A DNA stretch of 64,000 bases, taken from contig NJFT01000165.1 of NCBI GenBank assembly GCA_002221725.1, positions 27,853 to 91,852 of the forward strand, in the 5' to 3' direction. The notes beneath the pieces are model-generated. The model worked only from the letters and a program-made list of their open reading frames with translations, ran no database searches and had not been told where the DNA came from. Both the position numbers and the translations under genes were made by a program. Source of the DNA: Scedosporium boydii (lineage: Eukaryota > Ascomycota > Sordariomycetes > Microascales > Microascaceae). This document shows, piece after piece, positions 1-13,599 of the stretch; the first letter of the stretch is position 1, and each line of letters opens with the position of its first letter.

Positions 1-61
1 TATCTCGAACATTAGTACGTGCTTTGAAATTGTTGAGATCCCTAACGCGGAGCAAGGCTAA

Positions 62-387
62 CTTTTCACCATCAAAGTCTACACCCAGGCTGCCCCAACC
101 GCCTTCAACAACATACAGTGGAAGTATTTCCTTGTCTTTATAATCGTCCCATTTGTGGGGTTGTTTATTTTCCGCAAGTACTGCCCTGAGACAAAGAAGC
201 TTTCTATGGAAGAGGTAAGTGTGAAATTTTGGACTGTATCTCGATATACCCATACCCGTGTTATACGTGTATTAACGCTATCCAGATTGCTGGTGTTTTC
301 GGTGATAGGGTTATTGAAGCCTCGGATACTGAGAAAGATGAACTTGAAAAGATTGAAGCACATGAAAATGTGGAACTAGTGAAGTAA
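62..387 (+). CDS. MFS sugar transporter, 3' end only
   Basis: This is the C-terminal part of a sugar/H+ symporter of the major facilitator superfamily. The reading frame ending at 214 carries the family's final-helix signature, with PETK followed by LSMEE, after a hydrophobic stretch (YFLVFIIVPFVGLFIF). A 71-base intron (215-285, GTAAGT...CCAG) is followed by a last exon, 286-387, encoding a charged cytoplasmic tail that ends in LVK-stop. The frame is closed upstream by TAA at 59-61. Either an intron ends near 88 (CTAAC at about 58-62, then CCCAG), or the 5' part has decayed, because the expected upstream loop motif can be read only across frame breaks. The substrate cannot be told from this fragment. 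Confidence 0.7.
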
Positions 388-654
388 AGAGATAACCTGT
401 GGCGCGCTGAAGCATGCCTTGTACTAGTGTGAGCGATATTAGGCATTCGGTCGATTCGCATGAGATAGCTTTATTCTGAAGTAATGTGCTGTTCTCTCGA
501 TATTGCACGCTCCCTACTACGGATCCTTATCTCGTCGTGCCACGGCAGAATGTGTTATTTCGGTAGTGAATACATGCGAAGCCAAATGCCACCCTTATTC
601 ACCGTGAAGGTCAATTAGCGCCATACTCTCTACATCGCGTAAAAAGAGTTGTCG
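388..654. other. Unique 3' flank of the transporter
   Basis: Normal-composition sequence after the transporter stop codon. It probably contains its 3' UTR and terminator. No gene or repeat is recognised. It ends sharply where AT-rich DNA begins. Confidence 0.5.
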
Positions 655-1354
655 AAAATTAAAAAATTGTATAAGTATAAAAAGTATTTAATATATAGTA
701 ATATAATAGTTTTAGTTATATATAAACTTTAAAAAGTTAAGTAAATATATTTTTCTAATATATAAAAATATTTAATATAAGGTTTTAATATTTATATAAT
801 TTTTTAATATATTTTTATTATTTTTTTATTTTTAATTTTTAGCTAAGTAATTTACCTAATATTAAAATTATTATTAATAATAAATTATATATAGATCCGA
901 GAATTTTAAGTAGTTACTTTTTAAAAAGTATAATTTAATTATTATTATAAAAATATATATAATAATAATAATTTTTAAATTTAACCTCTCTTTAATTTTT
1001 ACTATTTATAAAAAAACTTATAGTTAGGCCTTATATTTATAAAACCGGATTATAAGTAATATAAGTTTATATTTATTAAAAAAACTATAAAATATATTAT
1101 TTAAATAAAGTTTATATATTATATAATAAATACTATTATTATAAGCTATTATTTAAATAAATAACTCTTTACTAGATAATCTAAATAACTAAAAAGTTAA
1201 ATATTATAAACGTCTTATAATATATATTTATAAATATTTTTAATATTAAGTAATTATATTATATTTAATTATATAATTTAAATAAGAAAACTAATATTAT
1301 TTTATAGCCTTTAAATATTAGTTTAATTATAAATAACATAAATAGATACTACTA
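655..1354. repeat. AT-rich RIP-degraded DNA
   Basis: Almost pure A/T with very few CpA, TpG or CpG dinucleotides and stops in every frame, the composition expected after repeat-induced point mutation. The original element cannot be identified. Confidence 0.7.
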
Positions 1355-1847
1355 TGTTAGTGTGTAGGGCGACTGGCGCCGGCGCCGCCACATTGCTGAT
1401 CGGTGACGCCACCGGAAGCCCGATGTGCCACACATCCGAACCTCACTTACATATAAAAGGATGATGGCCCCCCATTTTTCATAGACTAGTTCTTAGAAAA
1501 GGCAGCACAGCGCAGAAGCAGGCGAAGGACAGCATCGCGATTGGGAGCGATCAGTTGTTTCCTGTCGGCCAGAGCGTTGTTGTGGTAGACGTTCTTTACT
1601 ATTCTTTTCTCAATATTACTTCTTTTCCTATCTTTACATTTCTCTTCTCTTCTTTGGATGTGATGTCCCACGATGCAGATTCCGACTGATCATCTACTTC
1701 TCGACGTCCTACTCGACCATCAGACCATTCCGACAACCATTGGACCATTTCTTCTTTGCAGTGTGGCTCTCAGCCACTCCTGACTATTCTCTTGAGTGGG
1801 CGGCACAGTCTTGTTTGTGTTGTTGGTTGTGCTGCCCGGCTCCGACA
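1355..1847 (+). repeat. Solo LTR-like island, unrelated to the other LTRs
   Basis: An island of normal GC content inside the AT-rich block. It begins TGTTAGTGTG and ends CTCCGACA, so it has the TG...CA ends of an LTR, and has a TATA-like box (ATATAAAAGG) at about 1451. It is flanked by TACTA (1350-1354) and AACTA (1848-1852), a 4-of-5 match to a target duplication; an exact TACTA also occurs at 1851. No similarity to the gypsy LTRs elsewhere in the window is visible. It could instead be the 5' LTR of a mutated element to its right. Confidence 0.5.
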
Positions 1848-3573
1848 AACTACTAATATATTTTATTATAAATAAAAGTTATTTTCTTAAAGTAATTTAA
1901 TAACTATATTTTAAAAAAAATAAAAGAAATTTATTAAAAAGTTAATAATAATTTCTAAGCTATATATACTAATAATAAGAGCTTTAAAGCTTTTATTATA
2001 AAATAAAAAACTTTAATAATAAATAATTTAATATTATAAGTATTTTATAATTTAATAATTTATAAAGTTTTTTATAGTAAATATTTAATATTATAAGCTA
2101 ACTATATTAAAGACCTATAGGTAGTTAGTTATAGTAAAAAGGATAAACTACGAAGTAATATAAATTAATAAAGTTAGGATTAATAAAACTAAAAAGTAGT
2201 CTTATTATTCTACTAGGACTAATAAAATTAATAGTTAGTCTACTATAGTCTATAAGATAAGACTAAGCCTAAAGAGCATCGGTTCTAAGAAGAGCTTAGA
2301 GTTTATATAAACTATAAGTTCTATTATATATCTAATTTATTTTTTTAAATTCTTTAATAGTTAATTTAAATATAATTATATTCTTATATTTAAATATATT
2401 TTTTTATTAATATCTTATAAATACTATTTAACTACTTTACTTTACTATTAAAACGGAGTAGTATAGACTACCTACATACTATAAGAAAAAAGAAAAGAAG
2501 AAAGAAAGAAGTAGTTAAATAGTTAAGAATAATTTCTACAAGAAGTACTATAGATCTTCTAATAAAAATAGTTAAATAAGATATTAGAAATAACTAATTA
2601 GTAAGAACAGTGCTACATTGCAAAAGAAGAAGGTTTCCAAATAGGAGAAGCTAAAAAGAAGGCTTCTAAATAAATAAAAACTAAAAAGTATAATAATAGT
2701 ATTAAATAGAAGAGACTTTATTATATAAAATACTAGAAAAACTATCTAAAAACAGTACCAGACAAGAACTATAAGAAATAACTAAAAAAGTATTAATTAA
2801 AAGAAAGACTAATAACTAAAACTAATAATACTAAAGAACTTAATAATAATTAAAAACTTAATAATTTTCCTTTAAAAAATATAAGAAGTGCCGCCACGGA
2901 AGACTCGGAATGTACTCGCAGGCGAGCTCTGCAACTACTAAAGGGTACTGTAAAGCAGGTTATAGAAAAGTTCAGTAAGAACTCTAAACATACTACAACT
3001 AGACCGAAAGTATTATTAGCTCTAAAAGAAAAAGTAATAAAAGCAACTAGCCCAGCTAAAAGCTAAGGGTAGAGTATTTATATAACTAGAGAATAGGTTA
3101 TAGATAGCTAAAGATATAGTAAAGCTTTTAAGGAATAAAGAAGAAAGTTTAGAAATAATTTAATATTATTCTTTAAACTAAAGTCTTACTAACAATTCTA
3201 TAATTAAGATCTATTACTTCTATAACTAGACTCTAAATACCCTTTAACTTATAACTATATAAAGAAGCCTATCTCTAATTAAGTTCCCTTATTACCTATA
3301 GATAATATTATTATAATTTTTTAGCTTATACTTTAGTAAAGATATTTTTTTTATCTTAAAAATAACTAATATATATATTATCTAAAGAGATAATTATCTT
3401 TAAGACTATTTAAGACTTATAAACTATAAATATTTTATCTCTTTTAAAAGGTATCTTTACCTTTTAAATAGGACTTCTACTACTATAAAGACCTACCTTT
3501 ATAGTAGAGGACTATATAGTACTTCTTTAATAAATAGATAAGCTTAAATAAGCTTAACCTACTAGAAGACTAC
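1848..3573. repeat. AT-rich RIP-degraded DNA
   Basis: Stop-filled AT-rich sequence, presumably retrotransposon internal DNA. Only 2890-3066 keeps an open frame. Identity is not recognised. Confidence 0.6.
2890..3066 (+). pseudogene. Open remnant inside mutated repeat, unknown
   Basis: A less AT-rich patch opens 58 codons before TAA. The product is basic and probably helical (TRRRALQLLKGTVK, then KFSKNSK). It resembles the style of retrotransposon gag or LINE ORF1 proteins, but no diagnostic motif is present. Upstream and downstream are full of stops. Confidence 0.25.
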
Positions 3574-4008
3574 TGTCACGACCCGGCCGTGATTTGGGCC
3601 GCCCGGGGCGGTGAGGAACGGCAGAACCAGGACAAGGTCACGTGGTCGCTCGTCTGAAGTGCGACTGGGCGGACGCACTGGGGGCGACCGACCGCACGAA
3701 GGAAACGCGACCGAGCGATCGATGAAGAAACGATCGGGCAGGCACCCAGAAGGCGACTGCATACTGAAGACGGATGGAAGAAGTGTCTATATAAAGCTAC
3801 GATGTTTCCTACTAGTCTAGTTATCTCCCAGACTCTTCAGTAGTCAATACAAGTAACATCTGCACCCTACACTTGTATACGCACTCTCGATATCTATCAT
3901 TGTGAATACTGCTCGACTGCCTCACTTATCCCCAGAACAGGGCCCCTCTATCCCAGCACTCGTCTATTCCATTGATCAGCCGGAACCCGAAGTGTTAGGA
4001 TCGTAACA
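3574..4008 (+). repeat. Solo LTR, gypsy family A
   Basis: A 435-base LTR starting TGTCACGACC and ending GGATCGTAACA, with a TATA box (CTATATAAAG) at about 3787. It is flanked by a perfect 5-base target duplication, ACTAC (3569-3573 and 4009-4013). It is largely unmutated although the DNA around it is RIP-degraded, so it is either younger than the RIP or too short to be a target. It matches the LTRs of the full elements at 6513 and 53064. Confidence 0.9.
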
Positions 4009-6512
4009 ACTACCTCCTCTAGACTCTATCTAATTTATTTAATATAAAGTTCTAAAATACTATATTAAGAAGTTAAAAAAAGATACTACCTAAAACAAAG
4101 TCTTTAACTAGTACTAAGTAATTAAAAATAGGAATAAAACTCTTTTAAATAGTATCTCTAAAAAGTAAAAAATCTAATAAGCTTTATATAAAATTAATAT
4201 TAAATTTTAAAAATTATAAAAATAATATACTACTATACTTCTAAATACTAAATTAGAAGATCTTCTTACCTTTATTAAATATAATTACTAATTCTTTAAA
4301 CTATAATATTAAAAAATATACTAAGTACTTAATTACTTTAAATAAAATAAGTAAACTCTAGATAAATTCTATAGAGAATAATATAATCTTAAGTCCTACT
4401 TTAATAAAGTACTACTAACTAAAAATAATAAAGCTACTATTTAAGATTTATTTTAGTAACTTAATAGGAAACTATAAAAAGAAACTTAAAAAAAAATAAT
4501 ATAAAGATCTAAAATTATTAAAAGGTTTTTACTATAGCTAGCTACTAATAAACTCTTATACTTTATAAATAAGAATATAAGGAATAGAAGAGGAAGTAGA
4601 ATAAGGCCTATAGCTAAGGTAATAAATACTATTAAAATTCTAATTAGCCTAGGGATAAGAACTATTCTAAGGAGTTATAAGACTATTCTAAAAGCTAAAG
4701 TTAAGATACTAAGTAATCCTAATACTAATCTTTCTTATCTAAACTTAAAAAACATACTCTATACTAAGGAAAATATTACTAAATAGACTCCAGCTAGACT
4801 TAGTTCTAAAAAGATACTAGTATATTAGGAAGTAAAGTATATTACTTTAGTTATAATAAGATAAGCTATTTTAAATATAATTACCTAATATACTTAGAAG
4901 CTAAATCTAATATCTTAAATATTAATTAAATTAAAAATATTTTTTTAAATAAATATTATATTAAAGAACTTAATATTAATTATAAGTTAGAAAAAGAATA
5001 AAAATAGTCTTTAAGAAAACTCTAGAAGCTATCTATATTTCCTTAGTAAAGTTTTTATATACCCTTACTCTTTATAATAGAGTTAAATTTTAAATTAATT
5101 CTAAATAAGTCTCTAAACTTCTTAACTTTAATACTACTATAAAAACTAATCTTATTATTACTACTTTTATTAACTATTATTAACTAACTTTAAAACCTAG
5201 ATATTATTCTCTACTTTTTAAATAATATAATAGTATTTTACTAAAATACTAATATACCTACTAAATAAGATTTTAGATAAGAGATAATAATAAGTAAAAA
5301 TAATATTATACTAAACTTTTCTAGAAAATATTTTATTTTAAAGAAACTCTTAATCTCTTACTTAAATAGCTAAGTATATATAATCTAGGTCTCTAAATTA
5401 ATTATTTTATAGAAACTTAGATTTATTTCCTTATTATCTTAAAAGACTTAAAGTATTTTATTAAATATTAAAAAAATAGTAAACTAATATATATTTTAAT
5501 TTTATTATTAAACTCTAGAAGTAAAAGAAGAGATATTATAGTTATTACTAATAAAAATATAAGCTTACCTCTAGAACTTTAATAATTTATAGATGTTTTC
5601 TCTATATAAATAGTAAAAACACTTCTTATACTTAATAATATAAAGTATATAATCAAATTAAAACCTAGAAAATAACCTCTCTAAAAACTAATTTACTTTC
5701 TATCTTATAGTTAGTAATTAGAACTCTAGTACTACCTTAAAGAAATACTAGAGAGTAGGTAAATTAGGAAATCAAAGAGCCCTACTAGTATACCTATTCT
5801 TTTTATACTTAAGCTAGATAAGACTCTAAGACTCTATATAAACTATTAAAAATTAAACTATATTATTATTAAAAATCAATATCTACTTCCTTTAATCTCT
5901 AAACTATTATTATAGATAAGTAATATTTAATATTTTTTTAAGATTAACTTAAAAGATACTTACTATTAAATTTATATTAAAGAGTCTAATTAGTAGAAGA
6001 TAGCTTTCTATATTAAATATAACTATTTTAAATATACTATTATACTATTTAGATTAATAAATATTCTTATAACCTTCTAAGTATATATATATTATATACT
6101 TATTAGATTATTAGATTATTACTATATTATATATCTTAATAATATCTTAATCTTTTTAAAAACCTAAGAAGCCTATTAGGGATACTTAGCTAAAGTCCTA
6201 AGATATCTATATAGAGTAAAACTTTATATAAATACTAAGAAATATAATCTTTTCTAAAAAGAAGTAATATTTCTTAATTATATTATTAAAAAAGATAAAG
6301 TTTAAATAAACCCTACTTAAGTTTAATTAATCTAAAACTAACTAAAACTAAAATCATTTTAAGATATCTAAGTTTTCCTTAAATTTATAAATTTTTATTA
6401 AAAATTTATTTTTAAATACTTTATAATAACTTACTTAATTACTTCTCTACTAAAAAAGAGCTAAAATAAAGTTAAGAAAGGAGAGTTAATATAGATAAAA
6501 GAAGCTATAAAG
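4009..6512 (+). mobile_element. Chromovirus-type Ty3/gypsy element, 5' part, RIP-degraded
   Basis: Plus-strand retrotransposon remnant interrupted at 6512. A gag zinc-knuckle-like patch with its Cys and His codons mutated lies near 4850. Reverse transcriptase block order can be followed from about 5870 to 6420. The catalytic YLDD reads YLNN at 6132-6143, a G-to-A change on both Asp codons. The reading frame resumes after the inserted element at 14025 with RNase H, integrase and chromodomain. No intact protein could be made. Confidence 0.75.
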
Positions 6513-6937
6513 TGTTACGACCAGGCCGCGACATGGGCCGCAGGGAAGGCGGTGAGGAACGGCAGTAGTGACGAAGGCACATGACTATGGGAAGAATAAT
6601 TAGTCGATCGAGGATCGACTGACTGATGATCGATTGGAAGGAGTCTAACTGACCAGCTGGTTGGGGACTAGCTGATCGACTAGCCTACTAGTACTGAAGA
6701 TGGATGAAAGAAGTGTCTATATAAAGTTATAATATCTCCTACTAGTCTAGTTATCTTCTAGACTCTTTAGTAGTTAATATAAGTAATATCTATACTTTAT
6801 ACTTATATATATACTCTTAGTACCTATTATTGTAAATACTATTTAACTACCTTACTTATCTTTAAATAGGCTCCTACTACCCTAGCACTTTCCTATTCTA
6901 TTAATTAGCTGAAACCTAAAGTGTTAGGATTATAATA
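6513..6937 (+). repeat. 5' LTR of element 6513-14024
   Basis: 425 bases, starting TGTTACGACC and ending in the mutated terminus TATAATA. The first 200 bases keep more GC than the rest. Confidence 0.9.
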
Positions 6938-9900
6938 TATTAACTACTCCTATTTAGTAAGTGACCCTATCTAGTAATATACTAACTATAAGATAATATA
7001 TTAACTACTAAGGGAAGTACTACTTTAATAGAGGATATAAAGAAGGCCTATATAGCTCTTATTAAGGAAAAAGAGTAGCTTGAAGTAGAAAAACAGTAAC
7101 TTGAGGATAAGCTATCTACTAGTAATAACTATATTAAGTAGCTAGAAGATTAGGTTACTTATCTCTAGTATAAGATCTTAGCTTCTGAGCTTTATAATAG
7201 GAAGAAGGGAGTGCTTTAAGGATTTTTAATATAGGCCTAAGCCTACCTCCTATACTATTATCTTGACCTTAATAGGGAAGAAGACTAGGTGCTTGCTATT
7301 ACTATATTCCTTACTAAGGATGCCTTAGCTTAGTTTAAATCCTAGATAAAAGACTATTTGGAAAACCTCTTAAGTAGGAACTAAGATAAAGAAACCTAGA
7401 AGCTTTTTAGAAAATATAAAGACTTTAAATAAGCTTTAAAGAATACTTTTAGTAACTTAGATAAAGAATAAGCTAATAAGTAGTAACTTAAAAACTTATA
7501 TTAGAAAGGAGCTACTTCCTAGTATATTACTAAGTTCTAATAGGTAGTATCTTACCTTAATTAAGAAAATAAGCTCCTAATAGTTTAATTCTATACTAGA
7601 TTTAAAGATAAAGTTAAAGATAAACTATATAAGATAGATTAACTAGGAGATTTATCTAAGTATATTACTATAGTAGTATATATTGATAATTAATAATATA
7701 AATAATATATAGAAAAATGAAGATAAGAACAATCTTATATTAAGAAAAAACCTACTTATAAGATTACTATATAGAGAACCTATATAGGACCTATAGAACT
7801 TAGTACTAGTATTATAAAATAAGCTACCTTTAAGAAACTTAAAGAGAAGGTAGGGAAATATTATAAATGTAGATACTATAGCTATTATATAAGGGAATGT
7901 TAAATGAAGTATAGGTTTAAGTTAGGATATAAGAGACTAGATAAGAAGAAATCTAGATTTAAGCTTATACTAGAGGGAAAAACCTAATAACTAGGAACTA
8001 GTACTATCGATTATAAATCCCTATTATAGACTATATACTACGATGATAGCTGCACTACTTACTAAAGTAATAAGGATAGGGCTAGCTACTATTTAAAGAA
8101 ACTATAAATATTTAAAATAATAAAGTAAGAAGAAATTACTAAGATCTTAGGAATTATAGAATAGATCTAAGAGACTAAAGAAGAACTCCTAAAGAAATTT
8201 AATACCTTTACTAGTAAGGACTTATTATATAAAAAGTATTATAATAAGGCCTATAAATAATACTACTAAATACCTAGATTATTATAGTAGTTTATATATT
8301 AATAGAACCTAGAAAATTAGGACTAGGAATAATAAGTAATCTAGACTACTTAGGAATAAGAGGAATAGTTTAAAAACCTCTTAATTAGCTATTATACTAT
8401 ACTTGAAGAAGAAGAAGAAAGATAAGCATTTAGGGAAATTATTAAGAATCTAGAGAAGGAAGTTACCTAGTAGATCTCTAGGATTATAAGGAAAGACCTT
8501 GATTATAAACAACTAGAATATAAAGCAGCCTAGTACTTTAAGGATTTATAAAGCTTAACTAAATAATAGAAATATTATATAGAAGCCTTAAAGTAGAAAA
8601 GCTATTTATACTTATAGAATAAAGAAGAGTAAAAAGATTAGGAAGTATATAAGGTATAAAGGAAGGCTAAGGAAACTAATATAAAGAAAAAGGTACTAAT
8701 AAAGGACTTAGATACTCTTTTTAGTATATAAGACCCTAATAATAAAATATAGGAAGAATGAAAGTAGTCTATAAAGGAATAATAAGTAAATTAGAGGAAA
8801 GTAGTAAAGGGAGAAGTTTCTTTTATCTAGTATAGAGGTACTAGTAGAAGCTAAATACTTTATAAAAGATTAAACTAATATTATAATAGAAAACTAGATA
8901 ATATTATATTAGACCTTATTAACCTTTAGAAATAAGTTAATGATCTCTATTATACTATTCTTAGTAAAGCTGACTTTAATATAAGAGTTAATAATATAGA
9001 AGAAGAAGGCCTCTAAAATAATAAAAAATGATAGAAGGAGATCTAAAAACTCTAGTAATAAGTCTAGGAACTAAAAGAGAAAAAGAGATAGAAAGAAACT
9101 TAAGAAACTAAAATAACTATAGAAAAGTTTATAGAAGAACTAGAGAAGTAAGTATACCTCCTTAAAGCCTAAATAGACTTTATAGAACTAGAAAATCTCT
9201 ACGAAGAACTTTAGGAAGGAGTAAATAAGTAACTTAAGCTTACTTAAAGCCTAGTTAATAACTTATAAGAAATAGTAGAATTAAATAAATAGTAATAGAA
9301 ATAATAATAAGAAATTAAGAGGCTCTAATAGTAAATAGCTAGTCTATAAAGGCTATAGTATAGAAGTTTAATATTAGTTATAGAAGAAGTTATATAGATA
9401 ATAGAACCTAGACCTAATTAGGAACTAAGAGAAATAAATATTATAAAAAGATAGTAGATCTATTACCTAAAAGTACCTATTACCCTAGCTAGATAAAAGT
9501 TCCTAGCTCTAGTAGATAGTAGGGTATAAGGGAACTTTATTTCCTTAATAATTATCAACTAACTAAAACTACTATAGGTAGAAAAGTACTAGCTATATAC
9601 CCTAAATATATATAATAGAATACTAGTAGATTATAAAGGTAGAGTAGTTAGTATAGAAACTATATACCTCTATATCTATATTATAGGAAAAGTTAACTAT
9701 ATTTCTTTTAATATTACTAGAATCGCTAGATACCCTATTATACTAGGGACCCTATAGCTATAAACAAGAAACTTATAGATCAATTAGGTAACTAATTAGT
9801 TTACTTAGAATAGAACTAAGTAAGGCCTAGGAAATAACTTAGCTATAGAGTAGTATTAACTAGAAGAGTTACCTTTAAGTAAGCTAAGAGCTTTTAAAAT

Positions 9901-12900
9901 AATAATCTACTTTAAAGTACTTACTATAAAAGATTTAAATTATCTACTAAAAGGAAGAAAATATAAATAAATATATATAATAAGAGCTATAATAGCCTTT
10001 AAAGCTATACTACTAGTAGAGGAAATACTATAGTATATACCTAAGAAATATTAGAAGTATAGTAAAGTATTTACTAAAAAACTAGATACTAGATTACTAG
10101 AATATAGCTAGTAGGACTATAAGATATTATTAAAAAAAGGTACTTAGCTAAAATTTATATTTATCTATAATCTTAATAAAGTATAGTAATAAGTACTAAG
10201 GGACTATATAGTAAAGATATTAAAAAAGAAATATATTAGGCCCTTGATATTACTAGTAGGATACCTAATCCTTTAAGTACTAAAGAAAAATAGTAAACTA
10301 TAAATATATATAGACTATTAATAACTTAATAAAATTACTATTAAAAACTAATATCTATTATTACTGATCTTAAAATTATAGGATATACTCTAGGAAGCAT
10401 AATAGTTTATAACTCTAAACTTAAGAAAAGTATATAACTTAATCTATATTAAAGAAGGTAATAAATAGAAGACTACCTTTAGGATATACTTTAAGTACTT
10501 TAAGTACTTAGTTATATCTTTTAAGCTAATAAATACTTCTATAAGTTTTTAAACGATAATTAACTACATTTTATAAAAATACTTAGACTACTTTATAGTA
10601 ATATACCTTAATAATATCTTTATCTTCTTAAAAACACTAGAGAAATATAAGGAATATATATATAAAGTCCTATAAAAGTTATAAAAAGTAAAGCTACTAG
10701 TAGAGCTAGCTAAATATAAATTCTATAAGTAATAAGTAGACTTTCTTAAATATATAATTCAACCTAGGAAGATCTAAATATGAAAATTAAAAGTTAAAGC
10801 TATCTTAAAGTAGCTAATATTAACTAATATTATAGAAGTAAGAAGATTCCTTAGATTCCTTAACTTCTATAAGAAGTTCTTAGGAGGCCATAGTACTTAT
10901 ATATAAGCCCTTATAGAACTTACTAAAAATAAACTATTTTAATAGAAACTAGAGGAATAGAAAGTATTCTAGAAAGCTAAATAATTAGTATATAAATAAC
11001 TTATACTCTACTAAGTAGACTTATTAAAACTATTTAAAATAGAAATAGATATATTAGACTATAGTCTAAATATATAGCTAGGATAATGAGATAAAAATAG
11101 CAAAATCTACTTAATAGTATTTATATTAAAGAAACTTAATAGACCTAAGTTATACTACACTATCCTAGATAAAGAACTAATAGCTATTATTAAAGCATTT
11201 AAAAAATAGAGACACTACCTTACTAGAGCTAAGCATCTAATTACAGTATACTCTAACTATAAGAACCTTATAAGGTTTACTATAATAAAGGAACTTAATT
11301 AATAATAAGTATAATAAGTAGAAGAACTAGCTAAATATAATTTTAGAATTATATATATTAAAGGAAAAGAAAATAGGAGAGCTAATACCCTTAGTTGAAG
11401 ACTAAACTATTTTTAGAAAGTACTAAAAGAAACTAATACCCTTCTTTACTATAATAAAGAAGGAAACCTATAGTAGTTAGCTATAAGATATTAAATATAA
11501 TAGGTTAACCTAATTATAAAGGAAATTAAAAATTATTATATAGATTTTAAACTATAAGACTAAATATAGACTTAGGAGTAAATATAGATAATAGTACCTT
11601 TAAACCTAGTAGAGAAATTTATCTAAGTAATCTATAAAGTACTATATAATAAGTACTTAGAAATTATAAAAACTATAGAAAAAGTATTAAAGGAATACTC
11701 TATTCTATACTTTAAGAAAGTAATTACTAAGGTAATAGTTAAATGTCCTTAGTATAGGAAAAATAAAAATCAATCTTATAAGCTATATAGACAACTATAG
11801 CCTATACTAGTATTAAAAGTACTATAGTAGAAAATTATTATCAACTTTATTATTAAATTACTTAAGTTAAAGGACTTAATTATAGAAGTTAGATATAATA
11901 GTATTATAATAATAATTAATAGACTAATAAAGTATATTTACTTTATATTCTATAATAAATCTATAAAAGTATTATAATTTATAAAACTATTTTTATAAAC
12001 TATAATAGTAAACTATAACCTACTAGAAGAAGTTAACTTAGATAGAGGTAAAGTATTTATCTCTTACTTCTAGTAAAGCCTATTAGATAAAATAGGAATT
12101 AACTATAAACTATCTACTACTTATTATCTAAAAATATAAAGGTAGATAGAATAAATAAACTAAATACTTAAGATATATCTATAGTATTATATTAACTAGG
12201 AATAAGATAACTAGGTATTACTACTACCCCTAGCTTAGAAAGCCTATAATATTAATATATTAAAAAGCCTTAAGATATTACTATTTTATATAAATTATAA
12301 TATTAAACCTAGGACAGAATTTAAGTTTATAAATATAAAAATATAAGTAGAATAAGTAATCTTTATAGTAAATAAGATAAAGGAATTATATAAGTAGTTA
12401 AAAGAAGAACTATAGTTTATCTAGTAAAAGATAAAGTACTATACTAATAATAAGTAGCTTAAGAAACTAACTCTTAAGAGGGGAAGTAAAATCTAGTTAC
12501 TATAAAAGAAACTAGGAACTAGGGACCCCTAAATTAAAATAACAAAACTAAGTAATAAACTTAACTACTAAAAACTAGGACCCTTCCTAGTTAAAAAGAA
12601 AGTTTTAGAAGTTAACTATAAGTTAGAACTACTAGAAGATATAGATAACTATTTAGTATTTTATATAGTATTACTTAAACTAGCCTATAAAAGTATACTA
12701 TTAAAAAAGCTAGTCTAACTTAAAGCTAAAAAATAAGGAATCTTTAAAATAGAAAAGATTACTAACTTATAAAATAATAAAGGAACTATTAAGTATTTAG
12801 TTAAATAGAAAAACTATAAAGAAAGTAATAATACCTAGAAACCTATTAAATATTTAATAGAGAGCCTACAACTCTTTACAAACTACTACTAGAGGAACCT

Positions 12901-12944
12901 AATAAAACTAAGGGATCTAGTAATATAAAATCTATTAGTAAGCT

Positions 12945-13379
12945 CTAGTTAATCTCTAAACTAAAGATAGAGGTAGTAGTACTCTCTATAGCATCCTCCT
13001 CTACTACCTACTCTATCCCTAGCCTAATAATCTCTAATACCCTTTTCTTATAAAGCTCCTTCTCCTTTTTAAGATAACTAGCCTAGGATATAGCTATATT
13101 AAGAGTAGTAAGATAATGAGCTACCTTAGCCTCTACCTCTCGCTCCTCATAGTCAAGACAGGATTACTCCTATTCCAGGTAGTTAACTAAGTATAAGGTT
13201 AGGAATATAAAACCTACTAGGAGAAAAAAGAAATAAAACTTATAAGCTAAATTAGTTATATTACTAGTATTATAATTAGGATATTTAAAGTAAATATAAT
13301 TATTATAATAAGACTATCTCTTATAAATTATATAGTCCTAGAGAACCTTTATATTAAAATAAGAAGTATACTTAGGCAT
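12945..13379 (-). pseudogene. Antisense ORF remnant near the 3' end of the gypsy element
   Basis: On the strand opposite to gag-pol, between the chromodomain and the polypurine tract, a frame runs 144 codons from an ATG (13379-13377, MPKYTSYFNIKVL) to TAG. It has only six internal stops, all TAG or TAA, as C-to-T mutation of Gln codons would give. The middle is strongly hydrophobic (FYFFFLLVGFIFLTLYLV), like one membrane segment; the C-terminal half is charged and probably helical (YLKKEKELYKKRVLEIIRLG). Both ends of this frame are recognisable in the second family copy at 59914-60359. The function is unknown. It may be a real accessory or antisense gene of the element, or a chance frame. Confidence 0.45.
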
Positions 13380-13570
13380 CTTAAAAAGATACTATCTAGT
13401 AAGAAGGTTATTAATAGCCTAGGTAAAATAGTTGCAGTTTACCTAAAAAGACCTAGACCGCAATTTAGTAATATAGTTAAATATAATAGAATAGGGGAGG
13501 AGTATAAAATAGGAAGAGAAATACTTACCTAAAGAGAGAAGTTAAAAGAATTAAACTAATAGGTCTTTAG

Positions 13571-13599
13571 GGACAAAGACCAAAGGAGAGGAGAAATCG
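13571..13599 (+). other. Polypurine tract
   Basis: Purine-rich run (AAAGGAGAGGAGAAATC) directly before the 3' LTR, the plus-strand primer site expected for a gypsy element. The related tracts next to the LTRs at 18853 and 47954 appear as pyrimidine runs because those elements lie on the minus strand. Confidence 0.75.

Noticed and set aside
640..1350. AT-rich block considered as mitochondrial or centromeric DNA
   Set aside because: The pattern of C-to-T changes and neighbouring retroelements fits RIP-degraded nuclear repeats; nothing mitochondrial was seen.
3562..3820. Overlapping 66- and 69-codon frames on both strands
   Set aside because: They lie across a solo LTR; the high GC content makes chance open frames there.
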